Source: Rhodocollybia butyracea
Lineage: Eukaryota > Basidiomycota > Agaricomycetes > Agaricales > Omphalotaceae
Assembly: GCA_015501585.1 (NCBI GenBank)
Contig: JADNRY010000157.1
Location: forward strand, 62,001-126,000
Direction of reading: 5' to 3'
DNA: 64,000 nucleotides
The notes under the pieces are model-generated. The model did no database searches, had not been told where the DNA came from, and saw only the letters and a program-made list of their open reading frames with translations. The stretch's first letter is position 1. The number at the start of each line of letters is the position of its first letter. The translations under genes and the position numbers were made by a program. Below, in pieces: positions 56,290 through 64,000 of this stretch.

Positions 56290-56733
56290 TAAAACCGATG
56301 TTATCAAGAGAAACCTACAGTATCAGAGGCATATGAGTACACAGAAAATGAAAACGTTACTTGGCTCTCTTAAATTAGTCTTCAAGTTTGCACATGTGAT
56401 TGTCTTCACCTATGGGACAGGAATCGATATCCAGAAAATCAGTTTCTGATAGTCATTTCCAAAAGAAGAAAGGAAAAAAACTGAGAGAAATTGGCGCTAT
56501 GTTTTGTACACAGCACGAGATGGCAATCGATGACATACATGATATACCGGTTGTAGGTAGAAGATTGGGGCGAAATGACATTTGCCAATGCCCCAAACGG
56601 AAACTCAAATGCCTCCTAATGATTGGCGCATATCTCCACCAGCTGAGATAAGTTGTACTTCGCTGTACTACGATATCGAGATATTGATAGATATTCAAAA
56701 TCTTCCGCTTTGTTAGTTCAATCTTTCTAAAAT
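56290..56733. other. divergent spacer
   Basis: Between the F-box-like pseudogene and the next plus-strand gene. An 83-codon frame (56400-56651) contains two Cys and has no recognisable domain. Confidence 0.35.
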
Positions 56734-57651
56734 ATGTTTCATCAGAACCAGTATGCCAGTCAGACCAAGTTTGTATCAATCTGTCAGTTAATCAATCCGC
56801 ATTTATATTTTTGTGCATGGCTAATACGGTCAGTGAAATCCGTCTTGTTCAACCTATTGGTTGATAAAAAGATTCAGGTGGTTATAAATGTCATTCATCA
56901 CATTGAATCTATTCCGCCCATAGATTACATGTATCCTCTTCCCCCTGCCGTGGACCAGGTACTTACAGCAATCAGGACGCTGTCCACCTACTTTTCGCAA
57001 ATTCCCATCTTCTAAAATCGATATGCTCTGGCGAAGGGGTACTGGCTTGAAATTTCCCCTTGGATCACCGCCCTTCTACGCACAAGGGATGGTTACAAAG
57101 GCCCCATTAAAATCTTCAACCAGACCATTCTCGATACTTGGAATCGGTTCATAGTAATCATATACGATTTCACCCGAAAACCGGCATTTTACGCTCTAAC
57201 TAGAGCGCATCCCAGGGATCATAGAGGTGAGTACCCAAGCGTGGGTCTTAGCCCTTATAATACATTGGGAAGCATCTGTGCTCGAGGCTGCAGTCAAAAT
57301 TTTTACTCGAATCTTCGCTGATGTTCCCAAGAAGACGTCGTATCCGATGACTTGCCACAGGTACTCTTCTTTTGAGGTGCGGATGAAAGCTTCTTGCGAA
57401 TTCAGCGATTAGTCCTGCATTGCATCACCAAATGAAAAGCCAGGGACTCCTGCTGATGATAACCACGTATGGGCTCACCAAATAAAGTACGCCAGATCCC
57501 CGTTCTTATCAGCTGTTCAACTCGCTGAGTTCTTTCTGTTTCTAATGCCGGGCGGTCCAAACTGGACATCGTATGCACTTAACGCTGAGGTTCCGATATA
57601 CCTTTTGCCCAAGACCCTGGCTTGGCTGGATAATCTGCAGAGTCATGGCTA
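56734..57651 (+). CDS. uncharacterised multi-exon protein
   Basis: The first open segment from 56734 contains IQVVINVIHHIESIPPIDYM and VDQVLTAIRTLSTYF. A TAA after IPIF (57013-57015) is followed in the same frame by coding-quality sequence (YWLEISPWITALLRTRDG, FNQTILDTWNRFIVIIYDF), so either an intron or a nonsense mutation lies there. Then introns near 57226-57271 and 57379-57414 join VLEAAVKIFTRIFADVPKK and LSAVQLAEFFLFLMPGGPN in phase, ending NLQSHG with TAG at 57649-57651. No known family and no clear membrane helix beyond moderately hydrophobic helices. Confidence 0.45.
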
Positions 57652-57654
57652 GGT

Positions 57655-58430
57655 GCACAACCGGAAACAACCCTCTGGCGATTGGATTGGATTCTCCCTG
57701 CCTGCAGCAATTCTCAGCCAGTAGAGGTCATCTGTGAGGTTGAAATCACACACACTGAGCTTATATGAGTTCAATGAGATACTGATAAGAGAAAACGAAA
57801 TACTCAGCGAACACTTGAAGTATTTCTGTAAATTGTATGCCAAGTCATTTAGAAGATAAAATATTCAGGACGATTTGGTTGAGAGAACTGTTTGTGGCTG
57901 AATTGAATATCTGCCAAGCAGAGAATTACTGACTATGCCAATACTATCAACCCAGTATGGCCCTATCACCTACCATGGGCCTTGACTAAGAAAGGTTGGG
58001 TTGCACTGCTAGACTACAGAAAGACATGTTATTATTACATTCTAGGCTTCTTGTAGTAAGTACTAGTTGTAGGGGGTAAACTTGATGACTTTTTGCGCTC
58101 TTTAGCTCTTTGGCACCCAAATCACTAAATCTGCCAGAATTTTCCCAGAAAATTTGCTCTGAGCCTGGGTCAAAGGCATCCATTTTTGCCCACCCTTGGA
58201 CCTAAGATGAGGTCAAAATTGACCCAGATTTGTCTGAATCTGGATCTCTAATGTCCACCTATTATCAGGGGTCCTGTTATCACTACTATTTCCTTTTATT
58301 AATCTTGTTAGTGACTTGCTCACATTCAAGTTATATGTCCCATAGGCTGCAGATGTTTTCTTATGACTTCCATAGCTAGGGAAAGTCACTTAACCCAGTC
58401 AGCTTCTTGCTATGTTCAAGCCAACTCAAG
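57655..58430. other. spacer
   Basis: No supported gene. Probably flank and degraded 3' end of the copia element. Confidence 0.35.
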
Positions 58431-58727
58431 TTAATCTGACATATATACTCAGGTCAACTTAGGCTAACTTGAGTCAACTCAAAGTTGGGGCTTGAGTAAG
58501 CCTTATACTCAAGTCAACCTGAAGTTGGCATATGTGCCTAAGTCAACTCAGGTTAACTCAAGCCAACCTGAAGTTGGGGCTTGAATTGGCCTTATACTTA
58601 AGTCAGCTCAGGCTACTCAAGTCAACCTGAAGTTGGCAAATGTACTCAAGTTAACTCAAGTCAACCTGGAGTTGGGATAAGTACTCAAGTCAACTTAAGT
58701 CAACTTAAGTATTTTAGACTTTTCCTG
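58430..58727. repeat. CAAGTCAACCTGAAGTTGG tandem-like repeats ending in a hAT-type terminus
   Basis: Seven or more imperfect units built from CAAGTCAAC, CTCAGGTTAAC and CTGAAGTTGGGG. The block ends with CTTTTCCTG at 58719-58727, the terminus of the hAT-type MITE at 58978. The opposite terminus is not found, so this is probably a second, internally repetitive MITE with an unrecognised left end. Confidence 0.6.
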
Positions 58728-60182
58728 ATGTAGATTCCTTTGCTCTTAGGTATCCATTTACATTATTGGACCAAGGCAGGAGATTAGAAACAGCGGGGTT
58801 GTTGAGCCGCGCCAGCGACAAGCCCGAAAACTTAATCACTACACTAACATGTATATAGTATTCTAATAATACATAACATACTCGTCTATCAAAGGAACGA
58901 GCAGGCCATAGAAGTTCTATTTCTTTTGATTCGATGTGTTCTCTGATATAATGATATTGTAGTATATCAATATGCATCAGGAAAAGCCGTTTTTGCCTAG
59001 GTGGCCCCAGAGTGGCCTAAAGCAAACTAGGTGACCTATGAATCCCATGGCATCCTAGGAATTTGGGCTCGTCCCTTGCCAGTCAAGGCTCTTGAGGATT
59101 CCCTAGGGTATCCTAGGCAAACCCAGGGCAAGCCTAGGTTTGCCCAGGTTTGCCCAGGTGTTCCCCAGGTGTTCCCCAGGAGCACCTGAGCAAACCTGAG
59201 CAAACCTAGGCTTGCCTAGGGAATCCTCAAGAGCCTTGACTGGCAAGGGATGAGCCCAAATTCCTAGGATGCCATAGGATTCATAGGTCACCTAGTTTGC
59301 TTTAGGCCACTCTGGGGTCACCTAGGCAAAAACGGCTTTTCCTGATGTGCTTGGTTCTTCTTTCTTGTACAGGATTAGATCCCAGAAAGATTGATCCTTG
59401 ATTATCACCACATAAGGGCAATACAGCAATAGTAATTCCAATCTCAGAAAAGAGAGACTTGAGCCACATGAGTTGTCTACATGAATCAGATAAAGCCATG
59501 TATTCTGCTTCAGTCGGTGAAAGAGCAACTGTTTTCTGTTTGTGAGAAGTCCAGCAGATTGGGCCTGTGGCAAGTTTGATAATCATCCCAGTGTGGGATT
59601 TTCGATCATCTGGATCTGACACCCAGTCAGAATCACAATAGGCTAAGAAGCCATGGTCAGATCTACCATCAAAGACAAGTACGTAAGTAGAAGTCCCAAT
59701 TAAGTAGCGCACAATGTAAAGTGCTTTGGCCAGGTGGTTTGGGTTTGGATTCGTCGAATACTGTGAGCATTTTATAACGGCATAAGCAATATCAGGTTGT
59801 GTGCCTAACATTAGATACAATAAAGATCCAATTACGCTTCAGTGGAAGCATTGTCTTAGTTTGGCATCTATACGTCCAGTGTTTGCACGAGGAACCCAGG
59901 ATGAAGGTAATGGGGTTGGGGTGGCTTTGGCGTTAGTCAATCCAAAATGTTCTATGACCTTTCGAAGGTAGGGCTGTTGGTCAAGTGTTAAGACATGTTT
60001 GGAACAATCCCATGTAATTCGCATTCCAAGGAACTCAGTTGGTTCTCCTAGATCACAACATTCCCATAATTTCATAAACTTGTTTTTCTTTTTAAGAACA
60101 AGATCTTTGTCCTTGCCAAGAAAGAGTGCATCATTAACATAGATGATGGCAGTTACGGTTTTGCCATTTGATTTAAAGACAT
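58714..60182 (-). pseudogene. pol: copia pol, C-terminal part: end of reverse transcriptase and RNase H
   Basis: 60182-59839: VFKSNGKTVTAIIYVNDALF (the catalytic YVDD box reads YVND), then ECCDLGEPTEFLGMRITWD. 59820-59302: MLGTQPDIAYAVIKCSQYS, RNase H with CDSDWVSDPDDRKSHTG and SPTEAEYMALSDSCRQL, up to RRTKHI. The MITE then intervenes and the protein resumes at 58969 with HIDI..YHYIREHIESKEIE. A frame break separates 59839 and 59820. The Asp to Asn change in the polymerase active site predicts an inactive enzyme even without the insertions. Confidence 0.85.
58978..59344. mobile_element. hAT-type MITE, complete, 367 bp
   Basis: Terminal inverted repeats of about 130 bp beginning CAGGAAAAGCCGTTTTTGCC and its inverse, around a CAGGTGTTCCCC-type repetitive centre. 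Flanks ATATGCAT (58970-58977) and ATGTGCTT (59345-59352) agree at 6 of 8 positions. Joining across an 8-bp duplication keeps the interrupted RNase H reading frame open, which supports the 8-bp size typical of hAT elements. No coding capacity. Confidence 0.8.
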
Positions 60183-61966
60183 TATTTGGGTATTTACATA
60201 TAGGTATGCAAAAGGTGCTATAAAACAGCCTAACAAAAACACTACCGCGCCTAACCAGACTATCGATATGTAAGGGAGCGAGGGCGGGTTGTCAGAAGGG
60301 AAAGTCTTGTAATATCAGATGTACGCGCGCGACTGCTCCAAGTTCAAGACTGTAGCACTAATGTGGGTAACTAAGCTTAGACAACTCTTAGAACTAAGTC
60401 GAGAGAAGCCTAGTTGGGTGTACAAGTGTACAAGGGAACCAGATGTGTATGTCCAAATCAATTAACCAAAACCAAAACCAATACAACAAAACTAAGATTC
60501 TCCTAGGCAAACTCTGGCACTAGCTGCTGTGATGCCATAAAGTCCTCGACCAAACTCTGGGCCAAGCTACAATATTGTGAGTGAACTTAATCACTAGGAA
60601 CTTGTACCACAATCTTAGTGGCTCGTCTAACTTCGTGAAGAAGTCAACTAAGGAGCCCTCACTCTGGAGCCAAATAATCCCTTACTAGAAGCCGTCCCCT
60701 CTAAGGAAGCAACTAGATTTGAGTTGACCTGGAGTTCAAGAGAACTCTACACACTTAAATTCGATCAAGATATAAATGGGCTTTGGGAAGCGGGTGAAGT
60801 TAGATTACTTTCTAAAGATCACCAAGTCAGGAGGCGTCACGCTACTGATCCTGTGGGGATGTTCTACAGAGCACTGGTCTTAGCAGTCAAGTCAAGGGCA
60901 AGAAACTTGTCTTATTGAATAAATATGTCTGGCTTATATACTGAGTAGAGAGAGTTTAATACGAAAAATAGATGAAACAGATACAGAGAGAGATGGAAAG
61001 AGAGTGGAACAGAGGAATCTGGCTCGGAAAGGAAACTCCAGCCTATATATGGTACACACGATAAAGAAATAGTCCATTCTTGGGTATATATCAGAGGTAA
61101 AATATGATTTTGTGAGGATTAACATAGTTTTAAGGTGTTTTGATCCAAGCAAGGTTTCTCCAGTTACTCCACAATTCTCCAGGGTCAGGAGTACCTTTAC
61201 GCTTCATGATCACTCGCCGCCTGGTTTCCCTTGGGTGAGTTTCATTCTATTCCTCGGATAGTTCTGTCCATCCTGAGTGTAATTAACATTCTCTCGAGAA
61301 GGCCTGTTGTCTAGCTTTCCAACGACACCACTTATGATAGTCTCGAGCAACTGCACTGAGCATGTACAAGTGATTCCCGATAGTCGGCTTTAACGGATAA
61401 GACCTCCTGTGTATGATTTCTAAGATCAAATGTTTCGATTTGCCAAGGCTATCCCGGCGCATAGCTTTCCGTAGGACCACTAAGCATGTTTCTATTGTCT
61501 TCATGGTTACAACCGGTGCCATGAATAGACCTCTACGGTTTCCTTGGGATTGTTCTGGTCCATTGTTACGGACTGTAAAGTCCACATCTTAACATAGCTT
61601 GTTGGGGGTCTTAGTGCGAGGGATGCCTTCCCTCATAATTCCTTCCCTCGAGTAACACGTTGGCTTAGTACTTATCCTGCTTCAAGATGTCCTGTAGTTT
61701 AAAGAGTATGCACTCTTGGGTATAACTAGATTGACAATCTAGCATTACATCTCCGGGCAGCCCAGGTATCCTCGCTAGCTTAGCTCTAGGCTACACTTGT
61801 GGGTGTACCTTCACAGCTCGCTGAGTATTATTGTTAAGTTCTTTGCCTCGGCAACAGCTATCACGCTCGGGCTCTGTATAACTCTCTTATTGCATTGTAT
61901 AATTCATACAAAATGTCAAAATGTATGGTTACATGCCTTAGGCCGATATTAGGCCTAATAACGTAT
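60183..61966 (-). repeat. R1 repeat, copy B, inserted in copia reverse transcriptase
   Basis: Interrupts pol between GVYV and the codons before VFKSNGK. Matches copy A (12.7-15.4 kb) in inverse order over at least 61966-60900. Near 60930-60950 it carries TATATAAG and TTCAATAAG signals. A minus-strand frame (61585-61283) and a GTPDPGELWSNWRNLAWI stretch near 61190 look like eroded coding sequence. The flanks share ATAC, but no clean target duplication is seen. Long LTR or LARD-like element is the best guess. Confidence 0.7.
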
Positions 61967-62391
61967 ACACCAGCATCTGGAGAGCAGCGCTTAAATCCCA
62001 ATTTTCCCATGGAGGCATTACATTCCTTCCACCAGGATAAGCTAGCTTGTTTCAGTCCGTATAATGCACAATGTAACCGCCATACTTTTGGTGTGCCTTC
62101 TTTAATGAAGTCTTTAGGTTGTTCCATGTATATCTCTTCATCTAGCTTGCCATAAAGAAAAGCCTGTTTGATGTCAAGAGCCTGGATTTCCCAGTCCTCT
62201 AATGCAGCTAATGCTAGGAGAGTTCGTACAGTTTCAAACCGGGTGACTGGTGAGAACAACTCATTATAATCCACACCTTCTACTTGTGAAAAACCTTTTG
62301 CTATGAGTTGGGCTTTATAGTAGCGACAATCCCATTTTTTAGTAAAAAACCCATCGACAATGGATAGGTTTGCGACCTTTTGGTAAATCAA
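61861..62391 (-). pseudogene. pol: copia reverse transcriptase, N-terminal half
   Basis: Contains the copia landmarks KAQLIAKGFSQVEGVDYNEL, SPVTRFETVRTLLALAA, DIKQAFLYGKLDEEIYMEQP and LYGLKQASLSWWKE, ending at DAGVYV where R1 begins. It is out of frame with the integrase part: one shift lies near 62340 (VF before TKKWDCRYY) and one near 62462. Confidence 0.88.
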
Positions 62392-62415
62392 CTACTTCAA
62401 AGACATTTTGTTTCT

Positions 62416-63942
62416 TCAAACCATTGATCTCATCTTTGCATGCTTGATCCCATTTCTTTCTTTCAGCAGATGGTAAATTGGAGAAATCCAATTATCAGAA
62501 TTATTCCTAGCGGCTTCGTGTTTAGCCGGTATCATTTCACTGTCAAGATCTGTGATAAAAGATGATTCTTCTAGAGAATCAGAGATTGCTTGCAAAAGAA
62601 GGTATTTTTGTAATTCAACTCCCCCTTCCTGAGCTAGTTTAGTCAGAAGTGCTTCCTCTTCTATGTCAGAATTGGGAGTAGCGCCAGGTGGTGGCGGTGT
62701 GACCATACAGTCATCAGGATTCAATGGATGTAGTGGTGGAACCAGTGGCGGAACTTGATCAGGAACTATATTGCAAGCAGGCACAAGTCCACATCTAGCG
62801 TGTCCAAAGCACTCAGCACATCCTTCACGATCAGCTTGTCGGCTCCAAGTGCCAGGTGTGGGTATCATGCCAGGGTGCAAGGGTGCACGGCGTTCTCTAG
62901 TGGGGTTCACACGTTTCCATGCTTCAATGTCTTTGGGACGGTAGCTGAATGGATTAGGATTGGGAGCAGGTGGTGAAGGGTCTCTTGCTTGAGGTGGAGG
63001 GGTGGGTGATTGAGATGGTACCGGAGGATTGGGATTTGGAGCATCATCATCACCAGGCAGATCTGGATCTGGGCCAGCTGGTGGACTGTGCGGTCCATTA
63101 TCCGGTTCAGTAAACAGTTGTGGTTGATCTTCCGGGAATTCCGGATCAAATGGAATGTCTGCACCATTACCATTTGAAGGTTGCGAAGGTTTCACAGGCA
63201 TGGGGGCAACAGGTATAGTGGGTTTTACTCCAGAATCAGATTCGGGTCTGCACCATGGAAACCATTTCTCATAGAAGGTTCCTTGTGCAGCATGCACTAT
63301 GGAATTATTGCTACACATGAATAGATATCCTTTGCTTCCTTGGTCATATCCAATGAAAGTCATTGCTTCAGAGTGTGGGGATTGTTTATTTTTTCGCTTG
63401 TCAATAGGAATAAAGACATAAGCACCACAGCCAAAGGTTCTGAAGTACAAGACGTCAGGCTTCTTTTTAAGAAAACCTTCAACTGGTGTCTTCCAGTTCA
63501 ATCGACGGATTGGTGTGCAGTTGTACACATGTATTCCTGTGGAATATGAAAATTGCCACCAGGACTCCAGGCAGCATGTATGGTGTTGCATGGCTTCAGA
63601 TTTTTCCATGAGTGTACGGTTGATATGTTCTGCTCTACCATTCTGTTGATGAACATAAGGTGCGGACATTTGAATATCAGTACCCTCAGACTTGAGAAAG
63701 GAAGTAAATTCCTTTGAGATAAGTTCTCCCCCTCGATCAATGTGGAAATGCACAAGTTTGCATCCAGTTTGTTTTTCAGCCCAAGATTTGAAATCCTTGA
63801 AGGCTTGAAACGCTTCTGATTTTTGTCGCAGCATGATCAAAGTAGCATAAGAAGAGCAGTCATCCAGCAGAGTGATCACAAATTTGAATTTATGATAGGA
63901 GATGGTTGGAATTTCAACCAAATCTGCGTGAATTAAATCCAT
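62416..63942 (-). pseudogene. pol: copia integrase and Pro-rich linker
   Basis: The integrase core has Asp in LIHADLVEIP, Asp in FHIDRGGELIS and Glu in NGRAEHINRTL, the D,D-35-E triad, followed by the GKxxLDYLRTFGC-like region (FRTFGCGAYVFIPIDKRK) and a long Pro/Asp-rich linker. An in-frame TGA precedes it (near 63946-63948, KSEK then ASNPMDL), and the upstream zinc-binding part lies at and beyond the window edge. The linker ends where the frame shifts near 62462. Confidence 0.88.
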
Positions 63943-64000
63943 AGGATTGGATGCTCATTTCTCGGACTTAGGATATGCTTTGGAGGCAGCCTTTCCAAGC

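Larger units (their letters stand above)
58714..63960 (-). mobile_element. autonomous-type copia retrotransposon, decayed and twice interrupted, runs off the window
   Basis: Order on the minus strand is integrase, linker, reverse transcriptase, RNase H, as in Ty1/copia. Interruptions: R1 copy B between about 61966 and 60183 within the reverse transcriptase, and a hAT-type MITE at 59344-58978 within RNase H. Neither LTR lies clearly inside the window; gag and protease would be beyond base 64000. Confidence 0.85.

Overview
This window is nuclear DNA of a filamentous basidiomycete, most likely an Agaricomycete. The signs are short spliceosomal introns (about 40-60 nt, GTRNGT...AG) in almost every non-transposon gene, Tnp2-type CACTA transposase, fungal copia and Tc1 elements, and gene families typical of mushroom genomes (DUF6698, HOOK adaptor, WD40, F-box-like SGSTAL protein, Cys/His-finger repeat protein). 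No rRNA, tRNA, CRISPR or organellar genes were seen. All names rest on motif recognition by eye; no database search was run.

Layout. 0-12.6 kb: a minisatellite, a broken Cys/His-finger gene, an array of quasi-palindromic repeats, an LTR-like block, a DUF6698 gene and a large decayed hypothetical gene. 12.6-23.6 kb: transposon graveyard. A gag-only copia element with both LTRs, a tRNA-iMet-type primer site and a GTATG target duplication sits inside an older repeat (called R1 here). Next come a hairpin array, a CACTA-type MITE, a hAT-type MITE fragment and a complete Tc1 element. 23.7-35 kb: an uncharacterised gene, three copies of a covarying hairpin, a truncated RecQ-like helicase, and a gene split by a 2.35-kb fold-back element with a 10-bp target duplication. 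35-40 kb: a decayed Tnp2 transposase. 40.5-57.7 kb: a gene island with a HOOK-like adaptor, small membrane/coiled-coil proteins, their divergently transcribed partners, a WD40 protein with a C-terminal membrane segment and several unrecognised genes. 57.8-64 kb: a second copia element, cut off by the window end and itself interrupted by a hAT-type MITE and a copy of R1.

How it fits together. Most of the DNA is nested mobile elements whose order of insertion can be read from target duplications. Decay shows as in-frame TGA stops where CGA is plausible, and as single-base frameshifts, some at homopolymers, which could also be assembly errors. The most unusual parts are two divergent gene pairs in the island, each a small membrane protein next to a partner protein, lying in opposite orientation about 9 kb apart, and the three hairpins at 26.5, 28.8 and 30.9 kb whose stems change together while the flanks stay constant.
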